A stretch of DNA of 64,000 nucleotides from Streptomyces sp. CB03234 (GCF_001905885.1 NZ_LIYH01000004.1:186001-250000); one strand, 5' to 3'. Counted from the stretch's first letter, positions 42,702 through 51,990 are shown. The notes: generated from the letters alone by a model not told the origin. Translations and numbers: made by a program.

Positions 42702-44465
42702 GTGTCTTCGGGGGAGAACGAACTGATCGCCGGGCGCTACCGGGTGACCCGGCAGCTCGGGCGCGGCGGCATGGGCGTCGTCTGGCGCGCCGTCGACGAG
42801 GTGCTCGGCCGCGAGGTGGCCCTCAAGGAGCTCCGTACGTACACGGATTCCTCCGGCCACGAACTGGCCGACCTCCGGCTGCGGATGCAGCGCGAGGCGC
42901 GGGCCGCCGCGCGCGTGCGCCACCCCGGGGTCATCTCCGTCCACGACGTCACCGACCACCAGGGCCGCCCGGTCATCGTCATGGAGTTCATCGACGGGCC
43001 CTCCCTCGACGACGTCCTCGGTGAACGCGGCGTCATGGACCCGCGCGAGGCCGCCGCCATCGGCGCCAAGGTGCTGGAGGCGCTCGACGCCGCGCACGCG
43101 GTCGGCGTCCTCCACCGCGACGTCAAGCCCGGCAACGTGCTGCTGGACCGCGGGGGCCGGGTCGTCCTCACCGACTTCGGCATCGCCGCCATGGACGACC
43201 CCGGTGACGGCTCGACCACCCACCTCACGCGCAGCGGCGAGATCGTCGGCTCGCTCGACTACCTGGCGCCCGAGCGGGCGCAGGGCCAGGAGCCGGGCCC
43301 GGCGTCCGACATCTGGGCGCTGGGCGCCACGCTGTACGCGGCGGTCGAGGGCACCTCGCCCTTCCGGCGGACGTCGACGTGGTCGACGCTCACCGCGATC
43401 GTCGCCGACCCGCTGCCCGAACCGCGGCGGGCGGGCGCCCTCGGGCCCGTACTGCGGCAGCTGATGGACAAGGACCCGGCGCGGCGGCCGGACGCGGCGA
43501 GCGCGGCGCGGCTGCTGGCGGCGGTCGCGGAGGGGCGTGAGCCCGGGCCCGCGAGCGCGGCTCCCGGCTACGTACCGACCGAGCGGACCGCCCTGCCGCA
43601 CCAGCCGCAGGGCTTCGGCCCGGCGGCGCCGGCTGCTTCGGGTGCTCCTGCGGCTCCTACGGCTCCTGCGGCTCCTGCGGCCCCGCCGGTCCATACGGCT
43701 CCCGGGGCCCGCGCGGGGCGGCGCAAGAGCCGCGCCAGGGTCCTCGTCGCGGTGGCGGCGGTGGCTGTTCTGCTGGCCGGGGGAGGCGTGACGTACGCCT
43801 TCATGGACGGCGACAAGGCGCCGGCCGGTCAGGAACTGGCAGGCGGGCAGGCCGACCGCAGCGGGAGCCCGGAGCCGGGCCGCCCGCTCATCCCCGCCCC
43901 CTCCGCGACACAGGCGACGCCCGCCGCCAAGCCGTCCGCCTCCGAGCCGGCGCCTGAGAAGTCCTCCGCGGCGGCGGACAAGCCGCGCGCCTCCGCCCCG
44001 GCCGCCGGCGGTGGCACGGACGGAGGCGCTACGGCCGGAACCGGCGGCGCATCGGGGACGACGGGATCGGGTTCCGGACCGGGATCGAGCTCCGGCTCCG
44101 GCTCCGGGTCGGGCTCCACCGGCGGCGGTTCCGGTACGGGCGGCGGCTCGGCGACGACGACCGGTGGCGGGGGCGAGCCCGCGCCCGTCTGCCACTCCAT
44201 AGGCGGCGGCAAGTACAACTGCCAGGTCTGGCGCACCGCGAAGTCCTACCGGGCCGACGGCAGCGAGGCCGGCGTCCTCAACGCGGGCACCAACTACTTC
44301 TACTGCCAGGCGAACCTCGGCCGCCGCGAGACGCACGGCGAGTGGACCAACGTCTGGTGGGCCAGGACCGACGACGACAGCGGCAACACCGGCGTGTACG
44401 TCAGCGACGTCTACATCCAGGGCGGCGACAACGACCAGCCGGTGCCAGGGCTGCCGGTGTGCTGA
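42702..44465 (+). CDS. Membrane Ser/Thr protein kinase (Hanks type) with extracellular domain
   Basis: A 587-aa receptor-like kinase. Kinase domain residues 10-275: LGRGGMGVVWRAVD, ALKEL with the Lys, HRDVKPGNVLLD, DFGIAAMDD and GSLDYLAPERAQG. An Ala/Pro linker precedes one transmembrane helix (residues about 347-366, VLVAVAAVAVLLAGGGVTYAF). Outside, a long Ser/Gly/Ala/Pro linker leads to a C-terminal ~85-residue domain with four Cys and many Trp/Tyr (CHSIGGGKYNCQVW to PGLPVC), resembling an SH3-like or carbohydrate-binding module. No PASTA repeats. It probably senses a cell-envelope ligand. GTG start with GGGGCAG upstream. Confidence 0.92.
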   Translation: MSSGENELIAGRYRVTRQLGRGGMGVVWRAVDEVLGREVALKELRTYTDSSGHELADLRLRMQREARAAARVRHPGVISVHDVTDHQGRPVIVMEFIDGPSLDDVLGERGVMDPREAAAIGAKVLEALDAAHAVGVLHRDVKPGNVLLDRGGRVVLTDFGIAAMDDPGDGSTTHLTRSGEIVGSLDYLAPERAQGQEPGPASDIWALGATLYAAVEGTSPFRRTSTWSTLTAIVADPLPEPRRAGALGPVLRQLMDKDPARRPDAASAARLLAAVAEGREPGPASAAPGYVPTERTALPHQPQGFGPAAPAASGAPAAPTAPAAPAAPPVHTAPGARAGRRKSRARVLVAVAAVAVLLAGGGVTYAFMDGDKAPAGQELAGGQADRSGSPEPGRPLIPAPSATQATPAAKPSASEPAPEKSSAAADKPRASAPAAGGGTDGGATAGTGGASGTTGSGSGPGSSSGSGSGSGSTGGGSGTGGGSATTTGGGGEPAPVCHSIGGGKYNCQVWRTAKSYRADGSEAGVLNAGTNYFYCQANLGRRETHGEWTNVWWARTDDDSGNTGVYVSDVYIQGGDNDQPVPGLPVC

Positions 44466-44472
44466 CCCCGCC

Positions 44473-45504
44473 TCAGGAGGACGGCGGGATCTCGCCCGAG
44501 CCGCGCGGGATCAGCACCGTGTCCAGGACGGTCCGCGCCGGGGCGTCGTCGAAGCCGTCCAGCCGCCGGAACAGCCGCTCCGCCGCCGTGCGCCCCAGCG
44601 CGGCGGCGTCCTGGGCGATCACCGTGATGCCCAGGAGGTCGGCGAGCTCGATGTCGTCGAAGCCGACGAACGCCACCGGCCGGTCGCGCCCGGCCAGTTC
44701 CCGTACGACGGTCACCGTCACCCGGTTGTTGCCCGCGAAGACCGCCGTCACCGGTTCCGGGCCGGAGAGCATCGCGGCCGTGGCCTCCCGTACCCGCCCC
44801 GGTTCCGTCGAGCCCAGCGACACCCAGGCGTCGTCCACCGCCAGGTCCGCGTCCTCCATCGCCGCACGGTAGCCCCGCAGCCGCTCCACGGCGGTGTGGA
44901 TGCGCGGCTGGTCGCCGATGAAGCCGATCCGGCGGTGCCCGTGCGCGATCAGGTGCGCGACGCCCGCGCGGGCGCCGCCGAAGCTGTCGGACAGCACCAC
45001 GTCCGCGTCGATCCGCCCGGCCGGGCGGTCCACGAAGACCGTGGCGACGCCCGCCCGGATCTCCGGCTCCAGATAGCGGTGGTCGGTACCGGCGGGGATC
45101 ACGATCAACCCGTCGACGCGGCGGGCGCACAGCGCCAGGGCCAGCTCCTGCTCACGGTCCGGGTCCTCGGCGCTGGAACCGTTGATGAGCAGCGCGCCGT
45201 GCGCCCGGGCGACCTCCTCGACGGCGCGGCTGAGCGGGCCGTAGAACGGGTCGGCGAGGTCCTCCAGGACCAGGCCGATGGAGGCCGTGCGGCCCTTGCG
45301 CAGCACCCGCGCGCTGTCGTTGCGGCGGAATCCCAGCGCCTCGATGGCCTCCTGGACGCGGCGCTCGGTGTCGGGCGTGACGCCCGCCTCGCCGTTGACC
45401 ACGCGGGAGACGGTCTTGAGCCCGACGCCCGCGCGGGCGGCCACGTCCTTCATGGTGGGCCGGTTGCCGTAGCGGTGGGCGGGGTGGCGGGCGGTCTCGG
45501 CCAC
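44473..45504 (-). CDS. LacI family transcriptional regulator
   Basis: A 343-aa LacI/GalR regulator. The HTH is PTMKDVAARAGVGLKTVSR with hinge VVNGEAGVTP, followed by a periplasmic-binding-protein-like sugar domain (GLVLEDLADPFYGPLSRAVEE, LIVIPAGTD, VVLSDSFGGARAGVAHLI, FAGNNRVTV, VGFDDIELADLLG). I use GTG 45504; the in-frame ATG at 45570 lies in what looks like the promoter. A perfect 12-bp palindrome lies 74 nt upstream, between it and the divergent ROK kinase, the expected operator position. Confidence 0.92.
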   Translation of the reverse strand: MAETARHPAHRYGNRPTMKDVAARAGVGLKTVSRVVNGEAGVTPDTERRVQEAIEALGFRRNDSARVLRKGRTASIGLVLEDLADPFYGPLSRAVEEVARAHGALLINGSSAEDPDREQELALALCARRVDGLIVIPAGTDHRYLEPEIRAGVATVFVDRPAGRIDADVVLSDSFGGARAGVAHLIAHGHRRIGFIGDQPRIHTAVERLRGYRAAMEDADLAVDDAWVSLGSTEPGRVREATAAMLSGPEPVTAVFAGNNRVTVTVVRELAGRDRPVAFVGFDDIELADLLGITVIAQDAAALGRTAAERLFRRLDGFDDAPARTVLDTVLIPRGSGEIPPSS

Positions 45505-45578
45505 AGTGCGCTGTCCTGTCGTTCGTCGTCCGGCGTGCGGGTGGGTGTGCAAGGCTGTGGCGTCGAGCATAGGGCCTG

Positions 45579-45590
45579 GACAACGTTGTC
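45579..45590. promoter_or_regulatory. LacI-type operator, GACAACGTTGTC
   Basis: A perfect 12-bp palindrome centred on CG, as LacI-family operators are. It lies between the divergent LacI and ROK genes and partly overlaps a likely -35/-10 of the LacI gene (TATGCT at 45568-45573, minus strand). Predicted to control both genes. Confidence 0.7.
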
Positions 45591-45706
45591 AGGGCAAGGG
45601 AGACTGAGGTGGACGGTTCTTGAACCGCACCTGAACGAGGCCGCGAAACCGCTGGTCCGCCAGTCGTTCGTGGGCCTTTACGCTCTCACCGGGGGATCCG
45701 ACACCG

Positions 45707-46669
45707 ATGCATTCCGACCTCGTCGCCGCGCTGGACATAGGCGGCACCAAGATCGCCGGCGCGCTGGTGGACGGCGGCGGCGGGATTCTGCTGCGGGTGC
45801 AGCGGCCGACCCCGGCGCGCGAGGACGGCGAGACGGTGATGGGCGCCGTCGAGGCGGTTCTCGCCGAGCTCGCGGCCTCGCCGCTGTGGCCGGGCGTCGG
45901 CGCCGTCGGCATCGGCAGCGCGGGCCCGGTGGACGCCTCGGCGGGCACGGTCAGTCCCGTCAACGTACCCGGGTGGCGCGGTTATCCCGTCGTCGAGCGG
46001 GTACGCCGGGCCACCGGCGGCTGCCTGCCCGTGGAGCTGGTCGGCGACGGCGTGGCGATGACGGCGGCCGAGCACTGGCAGGGCGCCGCCCGCGGCTACG
46101 ACAACGCGTTGTGCCTGGTGGTCTCCACCGGCGTCGGCGGCGGGCTGGTGCTGGGCGGTCGCCTGCACACCGGTCCGACCGGCAACGCCGGCCACATCGG
46201 CCACATCAGTGTCGACCTGGACGGCGACCCGTGCCCGTGCGGGGCGCGCGGCTGCGTCGAGCGGATCGCCAGCGGCCCCAACATCGCCCGCCGCGCCCTG
46301 GAGAACGGCTGGCGCCCCGGGCCCGACGGCGACACCACGGCCGCCGCGGTCGCCGCCTCGGCCCGCGCCGGGGACCCGGTCGCCATCGCGTCCTTCGAAC
46401 GCGCCGCCCAGGCGCTGGCGGCCGGGATAGCCGCCACGGCGACGCTGGTCGAGATCGACATCGCGGTGATCGGCGGCGGAGTCGCGGGCGCCGGTGACGT
46501 CCTGTTCGCCCCGCTGCGGCGGTCCCTGCGCGACTACGCCACGCTCTCCTTCGTCCAGCGCCTCACCGTCGCCCCGGCCCTCACGGGCACGGACGCCGGC
46601 CTCCTCGGCGCCGCCGCCGCGGCCACCCCGCCCACCCGCGACCGCGCGGCGGCCACCTCCACCGTCTGA
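45707..46669 (+). CDS. ROK family sugar kinase
   Basis: A 320-aa ROK kinase without an HTH domain. The ATP loop is AALDIGGTKIAGALVDGGG near residue 8, the sugar-binding acid is in ELVGDGVAMTAAEHW, and the zinc motif GHISVDLDGDPCPCGARGCVE carries the CxCGxxGCxE signature near residue 178. IAVIGGGVAGAGDVLFAPL closes the fold. It would phosphorylate glucose or another hexose. Divergent from a LacI regulator with a shared operator, so it is probably induced by its sugar. ATG 45707 with GGGGGA about 10 nt upstream. Confidence 0.9.
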   Translation: MHSDLVAALDIGGTKIAGALVDGGGGILLRVQRPTPAREDGETVMGAVEAVLAELAASPLWPGVGAVGIGSAGPVDASAGTVSPVNVPGWRGYPVVERVRRATGGCLPVELVGDGVAMTAAEHWQGAARGYDNALCLVVSTGVGGGLVLGGRLHTGPTGNAGHIGHISVDLDGDPCPCGARGCVERIASGPNIARRALENGWRPGPDGDTTAAAVAASARAGDPVAIASFERAAQALAAGIAATATLVEIDIAVIGGGVAGAGDVLFAPLRRSLRDYATLSFVQRLTVAPALTGTDAGLLGAAAAATPPTRDRAAATSTV

Positions 46670-46705
46670 CGCGCCGGGACGCCGCCCCCGACATGCGCGG
46701 GCGCG

Positions 46706-46900
46706 TCAGCGTGTGGGGGCCGGGACGCGGGGCTTCGGGGGGCGGGGCTGGGGGACGATCACGAGGAACGCGTCCGCGTCGATGTCCATGACCACCTCCG
46801 CCGCCAGGCCCTCGTCCCGGCGTGCCCGGGCGAACTCCTCCGCCGGCCACGAGCCACGCGGACCTCCCGCCGGAAACCTCTCCAGCACCGTGCGTGTCAT
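46706..46900 (-). CDS. Small conserved-looking protein, 64 aa
   Basis: MTRTVLERFPAGGPRGSWPA, then EEFARARRDEGLAAEVVMDI and a Pro-rich tail PRPPKPRVPAP. No transmembrane segment. GGGGG lies 6 nt before ATG 46900; an open frame continues to 47035 without ribosome site. I have a faint memory of similar short proteins in streptomycetes but cannot name a family. Codon use is normal for the genome. Confidence 0.6.
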   Translation of the reverse strand: MTRTVLERFPAGGPRGSWPAEEFARARRDEGLAAEVVMDIDADAFLVIVPQPRPPKPRVPAPTR

Positions 46901-47130
46901 TGCGCACCCCCTGTCCCTTGCCTGCTCCAACGACACCCCGTCCCCGAGTGTTACGGCTCGCGCAGGCATCTCTTCGTACAGTGAGACGTTTCCGTTGCCC
47001 CGCCCGAGGTGGTGAAAGCGCAACAGCCCGGCCACAGTTCCGTGCGCGATCAGACACCCGCGTACCCCGGCGGGTTTCCGTGGCAGGGTGTTGCGGGCAA
47101 GCCACTGGGGGCTACGGAGGAGGGGGAACC

Positions 47131-48171
47131 GTGATCGTCTGGATCAACGGTGCGTTCGGTGCCGGCAAGACCAGTGCCGCGCGCGAGCTGATCGATCTGA
47201 TCCCGAACAGCACCGTCTACGACCCCGAGATCATCGGTGGGGCGCTGCGTTACCTGCTGCCGCAGAAGCGGCTCGCCGAGGTGGCCGACTACCAGGACCT
47301 GCCGATGTGGCGGCGCATGGTCGTGGACGCGGCCGCCGCGATGCTCGCCGAGGTCGGTGGGGTGCTGGTGGTGCCGATGGCGCTGCTGCGCCAGGAGTAC
47401 CGCGACGAGATCTTCGGCGGGCTCGCCTCCCGTCGCATCGCCGTACACCATGTGCTCCTGACACCGGACGAAACGATACTGCGCGGACGTATCGCCGCTC
47501 GCGAGGACCTCGAGGACGACCCGGAGGGCAACGAGCGGATCCGGCAATGGGCGTACGACCACATCGAGCCGTACCGCGCGGCGCTCGCCGGCTGGCTGGC
47601 CGCCGACGCCCACGTCGTCGACAACAGCCGCCTCACCCCGTCCGAGACCGCCCGGGCCATCGCCGAGGCGGTACGCAGCGGGGCGGCCGGCGCGTGCGGG
47701 ATCGTGCAGACGCCGGAGCCGACCGGCGAGACCCTCGCCGCCGGCGTGCTCCTCTTCGACGAGCAGGACCGCGTGCTGCTCGTCGACCCCACCTACAAGC
47801 CCGGCTGGGAGTTCCCCGGCGGGGTCGTCGAACGCGGCGAACCACCCGCCCGCGCCGGGATGCGGGAGGTCGCCGAGGAGATAGGGCTCGAACTGGACGC
47901 CGTGCCCAGGCTCCTGCTCGTCGACTGGGAACCGCCCCGCCCGCCCGGCTACGGCGGCCTCCGGTTCCTCTTCGACGGCGGCCGGCTGACCGCCGCCCAG
48001 GCCGGCCGCGTCCTGCTGCCTGGCGCAGAGCTGCGCGGCTGGCGGTTCGTCACCGAGGGCGAGGCGTCCGGGATGCTGCCCCCGGTCCGTTACGAACGGC
48101 TCCGCTGGGCCCTGCGCGCCCGCGAACGCGGCACCGTACTGAACCTCGAGGCCGGCGTACCGGTCGGCTGA
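47131..48171 (+). CDS. P-loop kinase-Nudix hydrolase fusion
   Basis: A 346-aa fusion. Residues 1-185 form a P-loop kinase-like domain: VIVWINGAFGAGKTSAAREL (Walker A GAFGAGKT at 7-14), LLTPDETILRGRIAARED and a C-terminal HVVDNSRLTPSETARAIAEAV. It resembles zeta-toxin/tunicamycin-resistance-like kinases. Residues 205-330 are a Nudix hydrolase with the complete box starting GGVVERGEPPARAGMREVAE and ending EEIGLEL. One partner could phosphorylate and the other cleave a nucleotide or sugar diphosphate. GTG 47131 with GGAGG 10 nt upstream. After the stop lie several GGCGA pentamers (48172-48199). Confidence 0.88.
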   Translation: MIVWINGAFGAGKTSAARELIDLIPNSTVYDPEIIGGALRYLLPQKRLAEVADYQDLPMWRRMVVDAAAAMLAEVGGVLVVPMALLRQEYRDEIFGGLASRRIAVHHVLLTPDETILRGRIAAREDLEDDPEGNERIRQWAYDHIEPYRAALAGWLAADAHVVDNSRLTPSETARAIAEAVRSGAAGACGIVQTPEPTGETLAAGVLLFDEQDRVLLVDPTYKPGWEFPGGVVERGEPPARAGMREVAEEIGLELDAVPRLLLVDWEPPRPPGYGGLRFLFDGGRLTAAQAGRVLLPGAELRGWRFVTEGEASGMLPPVRYERLRWALRARERGTVLNLEAGVPVG

Positions 48172-48232
48172 GGCGAGGCGAGGCGAGACGAGGCGAGCGC
48201 GCCACGGTCTCGCGTGGCGCCGTCGTGGGCCC

Positions 48233-48982
48233 CTACGGCCGTACGACGGTGGTGACGGCGCCGGTCACCGCGGCGGCGTCCCGGTCCGCCGCCGCCCGCA
48301 GCACCGCCGCCGCGTCCCGCGTCAGCGGGTCCCCGTGGCCGAAACACACCGTCTCCGGTGCCAGCGCGGCCAGCCGCCGCATCGACGCCTTGGCCCGCTC
48401 CCGGTCCACGTGGAACACGCCCAGCGCCACCTGCCCGACCGACGCCACCGTGTCGCCGGTGAACAGCACGCCGTGGCGCGGCAGGTGCACCGCGATCGAA
48501 CCGTCCGTGTGGCCCGGCGTGTGCACGACCCGTGCCCCGTCGCCGAAACCCAGCTCGTCCCCGTCCCCGAGCTCGCGGTCCACCCGCGTCGGCGGCGCCA
48601 CCGGAACCGTCAGCCCGTGCTCGTACAGCGGCACTTCCCAGTCGAGCAGGTCGGGGTCGGGGACCGGCGCCTCGCCGCGGACGACCGGCGCGTCCAGGGC
48701 GTGCGCCAGCACCTCGGCCCCGTACCGTTCGGCCAGCTCGGCCGCCGCACCCACATGGTCGCGGTGGCCGTGGGTGAGCACGACGCGGCGCAGGTTCTCC
48801 GGGCGGAGGCGCCGGCTCCGTACCGCCGCCTCGATCTGCGGCGCCGCGCCCGCCCACCCCGCGTCGATCAGCGTCAGGTCGTCGCCGTCCCCGTCGCACC
48901 ACAGATACGCCTGGCCGATCGGGAAACGGAGCATGAGCAGCCGGGGCGGCCGTACGTCGATGACATCCACGTTCATGGTCAT
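48233..48982 (-). CDS. MBL-fold metallo-hydrolase
   Basis: A 249-aa metallo-beta-lactamase-fold enzyme. Motif VVLTHGHRDHVGAAAELAERYG carries HxHxDH, VVHTPGHTDGSIAVHLP the third His, VLFTGDTVASVG the bridging Asp, and VCFGHGDPLTRDAA the last His, so both metal sites are complete. Probably a glyoxalase-II-like or lactone hydrolase; substrate unknown. Starts ATG 48982 or 48976. Converges on the Nudix fusion gene. Confidence 0.9.
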   Translation of the reverse strand: MTMNVDVIDVRPPRLLMLRFPIGQAYLWCDGDGDDLTLIDAGWAGAAPQIEAAVRSRRLRPENLRRVVLTHGHRDHVGAAAELAERYGAEVLAHALDAPVVRGEAPVPDPDLLDWEVPLYEHGLTVPVAPPTRVDRELGDGDELGFGDGARVVHTPGHTDGSIAVHLPRHGVLFTGDTVASVGQVALGVFHVDRERAKASMRRLAALAPETVCFGHGDPLTRDAAAVLRAAADRDAAAVTGAVTTVVRP

Positions 48983-49050
48983 GCCGCGAACGTACGCGCC
49001 GGAACCCGGCCGTCGCCGCCCCCTCTGCCGTGAGCAGATCCGCTCTCGGC

Positions 49051-50436
49051 TCAACCCCGCCCGGACGCCGCGTAGTTCGCCAGGAACAGCGCCTCCGCGA
49101 CCGACATGCGCTCCAGCTCGTCCGGCGACACGCTCTCGTTCACCGCGTGGATCTGCGCCTCCGGCTCGCTCAGCCCGATCAGCAGGATCTCCGTGTCCGG
49201 GTAGAGCGCCGCCAGCGTGTTGCACAGCGGGATCGACCCGCCCATGCCCGCGACCTGCATCTCCTGACCCGGGTACGCCGCGCGCAGCGCCTGTGCCATC
49301 GATGTGTACGCCGGGCTCGTGACGTCCGCGCGGAACGGCTGGCCCTGTCCCACCTGCTCCACCGACACCCGCGCGCCCCACGGCGTGTGCGCCTCCAGGT
49401 GCGCCGTCAGCAGCTTCGTCGCCTCGGCGGCGTCCTGGCCCGGTGGCACCCGCAGGCTGATCAGGGCGCGTGCGCCGGCCTGGACGGACGGCGTGGCGCC
49501 GACGACCGGCGGGCAGTCGATGCCCATGACCGTGACGGCCGGGCGCGCCCACAGCCGGTCACCGACCGAGCCGTGGCCGATCAGCTCCACCCCGTCGAGC
49601 ACCTTGGCGTCCCCGCGGAAGTCCTCCTCCGGGTACTGCAGGCCCTGCCACTCACCCTCGGCCTCCAGCCCGTCGACCGTCGTCGAACCGTCCTCGCCCC
49701 GCAGCGAGTCCAGTACGCGGATGAGCGCCGCCAGTGCGTCCGGCGCGGCCCCGCCGAACAGCCCCGAGTGCAGGTTGCCCTGCAGCGTGTCCACCGTGAT
49801 CCGCACCATGGTCATCCCGCGCAGCGTCGCCGTGACGGTCGGCAGACCCGCCCGGAAGTTCCCGGCGTCACCGATCACGATCGCGTCCGCGGCCAGCAGC
49901 TCGGGGTGCGCCTCGGCGTACCGCTCCAGGCCGCCCGTACCCTGCTCCTCCGAACCCTCGACGATCACCTTGATGCCGACCGGTATGCCGCCGGTCGCCT
50001 TCAGGGCGCGCAGCGCGAGCAGGTGCATGATGAAGCCGCCCTTGCAGTCGGCGGCCCCGCGCCCGTACCACCGGCCGTCCTCCCGCTCGGTCAGCTCGAA
50101 CGGCGGGGTGACCCAGCCGGCCAGGTCGAGCGGCGGCTGCACGTCGTAGTGCGCGTACAGCAGCACCGTCGGCGCGCCCTCGGGTCCGGGGAGGTAGCCG
50201 TACACCGACTGCGAACCGTCCGGGGTGTCGAACACCGACACGTCCTGGAAGTCCTCCGCCCGCAGCGCGTCCGCCACCCAGGCCGCCGCGGCCCGGCACT
50301 CGCTCGGCGGGAACTGAGCCGGGTCCGCCACCGACTGGAACGCCACCAGTTCCGCGAGCTCCGCCTTCGCGCGGGGCATCAGGGAGGCGACGGTCTCGGC
50401 GATCGGCGGGATCGGCCGGGTCGGGTGGGCGGTCAT
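49051..50436 (-). CDS. M20 family dipeptidase
   Basis: A 461-aa zinc dipeptidase. Metal and catalytic motifs are VLLYAHYDVQPP (His, Asp), YGRGAADCKGGFIMHLLALRAL (bridging Asp), VIVEGSEEQGTGGLERY (catalytic Glu pair), IVIGDAGNF, and HAVNESVSPDELERMSVAEALF (final His). The dimerisation lid between holds NLHSGLFGGAAPDALAAL. It fits the CNDP/dipeptidase subgroup. ATG 50436 with AGGAG 8 nt upstream. Divergent from the geranylgeranyl-reductase-family gene. Confidence 0.94.
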   Translation of the reverse strand: MTAHPTRPIPPIAETVASLMPRAKAELAELVAFQSVADPAQFPPSECRAAAAWVADALRAEDFQDVSVFDTPDGSQSVYGYLPGPEGAPTVLLYAHYDVQPPLDLAGWVTPPFELTEREDGRWYGRGAADCKGGFIMHLLALRALKATGGIPVGIKVIVEGSEEQGTGGLERYAEAHPELLAADAIVIGDAGNFRAGLPTVTATLRGMTMVRITVDTLQGNLHSGLFGGAAPDALAALIRVLDSLRGEDGSTTVDGLEAEGEWQGLQYPEEDFRGDAKVLDGVELIGHGSVGDRLWARPAVTVMGIDCPPVVGATPSVQAGARALISLRVPPGQDAAEATKLLTAHLEAHTPWGARVSVEQVGQGQPFRADVTSPAYTSMAQALRAAYPGQEMQVAGMGGSIPLCNTLAALYPDTEILLIGLSEPEAQIHAVNESVSPDELERMSVAEALFLANYAASGRG

Positions 50437-50602
50437 GGGCAGGCTCCTGGTGGGTGCGACGTGAGGACTGACGTGGTGTGTCATGTGCGTACGGCGAACG
50501 CGAGTCCGATCCTCCCACAACGGGTGTCGGCGGCCCGCGCCGTAGGATGCGATCACAAGCATGGGCCATGGGTCGCGTCGGGATCAGGAGCAGAAGCACA
50601 TC

Positions 50603-51820
50603 GTGAGCAGCGAGAACGCAGACGCCGGTAACGAGAACTCCGCGCCGGTGTGGGATGTCGTCGTGGTCGGCGCGGGGCCGGCGGGAGCGTCCGCGGCCTA
50701 CGCGGCGGCCGTCGCGGGCCGCCGGGTGCTGGTGCTGGAGAAGGCGGAACTGCCGCGCTACAAGACGTGCGGCGGCGGCATCATCGGCCCCTCGCGCGAC
50801 GCCCTGCCGCCGGGCTTCGAACTGCCGTTGCGTGACCGTGTGCACGCCGTCACGTTCTCCCTGAACGGCCGTTTCGCGCGGACGTGGCGCTCGAAGCGGA
50901 TGCTGTTCGGGCTGCTCAACCGGCCCGAGTTCGACGCGGCCCTGGTCGAGCAGGCGCAGAAGGCGGGCGCCGAGCTGCGTACGGGCGTGACGGTGTCGCG
51001 CGTGGAACAGCACGGCACGGCGGTGCCGGACCGGCGTACGGTCGCGGTCGTGCTGGCCGACGGCGAGGTCGTGCTCGCGCGGGCGGTCGTCGGCGCGGAC
51101 GGCAGTGCCAGCCGGATAGGCGCGCATGTCGGGATCAAGCTGGACCAGGTCGACCTCGGCCTGGAGGCGGAGATCCCGGTTCCGCAGACGGTCGCGGAGG
51201 ACTGGGCAGGGCGGGTGCTCATCGACTGGGGGCCGATGCCGGGCAGTTACGGGTGGGTGTTCCCCAAGGGCGACACGCTGACCGTGGGCGTGATCTCGGC
51301 GCGGGGCGAGGGGTCGGCCACGAAGCGGTACCTGGAGGACTTCATCGCCCGGCTCGGGCTCGCCGGGTTCGAGCCCGCCATCTCGTCGGGGCACCTGACC
51401 CGGTGCCGCAGCGACGACTCGCCGCTGTCGCGCGGGCGGGTGCTGGTGTGCGGCGACGCGGCCGGGCTGCTGGAACCGTGGACCCGCGAGGGCATCTCCT
51501 TCGCGCTGCGCTCCGGGCGGCTGGCGGGGGAGTGGGCGGTACGGATCGCCGAGGCGAACGACGCCGTGGACGCGCGGCGCCAGGCGCTGAACTACGCGTT
51601 CGCCATCAAGGCGGGGCTGGGCGTGGAGATGGCGGTCGGGCGGCGGATGCTCGCCCTGTTCGAGAAGCGGCCGGGCCTGCTCCACGCGACGATCACCGGC
51701 TTCCGCCCGGCGTGGCGGGCGTTCACGGACATCACCCGCGGGGTCACGACCCTGGCGGGCCTCGTCCGCAGCTCGTCCGTCGCGCGCCGAGCACTGGACG
51801 CCCTGGACCGCCGCCTGTAG
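50603..51820 (+). CDS. Geranylgeranyl reductase family FAD enzyme
   Basis: A 405-aa flavoprotein. The FAD loop is WDVVVVGAGPAGASAAYAAAVAGRRVLVLEK-type (GxGxxG near residue 22), then LPRYKTCGGGIIGPSRDALP, the second FAD motif VVGADGSASRIGAHVG, and RVLVCGDAAGLLEPWTREGISFALRSGR. The CGGG loop and sequence fit the geranylgeranyl reductase/menaquinone reductase (MenJ-like) family, so it may reduce an isoprenoid chain of menaquinone or lipids. Start GTG 50603 (VSSENADAG), as in homologues; AGGAG lies 13 nt upstream. A 697-nt non-coding repeat region follows. Confidence 0.9.
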   Translation: MSSENADAGNENSAPVWDVVVVGAGPAGASAAYAAAVAGRRVLVLEKAELPRYKTCGGGIIGPSRDALPPGFELPLRDRVHAVTFSLNGRFARTWRSKRMLFGLLNRPEFDAALVEQAQKAGAELRTGVTVSRVEQHGTAVPDRRTVAVVLADGEVVLARAVVGADGSASRIGAHVGIKLDQVDLGLEAEIPVPQTVAEDWAGRVLIDWGPMPGSYGWVFPKGDTLTVGVISARGEGSATKRYLEDFIARLGLAGFEPAISSGHLTRCRSDDSPLSRGRVLVCGDAAGLLEPWTREGISFALRSGRLAGEWAVRIAEANDAVDARRQALNYAFAIKAGLGVEMAVGRRMLALFEKRPGLLHATITGFRPAWRAFTDITRGVTTLAGLVRSSSVARRALDALDRRL

Positions 51821-51990
51821 GGGATGCCGCCCCTGCCACCGGGTGGGCGGGTGGTTCGGTCACCGACCGGGCGGTCGGCTGGCCGGGGGACCGGGCGGTG
51901 GTGGCAGGGTGGCTGGCGGGGCCCGCAGACCGCTGGTTCACCGGCGCCGGCCGTGGTTCGCCGGCGCCCGCCCCAGGCCGCCGGCTCGCC

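Noticed and set aside
45505..45570. ATG 45570 as start of the LacI gene
   Set aside because: It overlaps the likely -10 (TATGCT) and the operator zone; GTG 45504 fits family N-termini.
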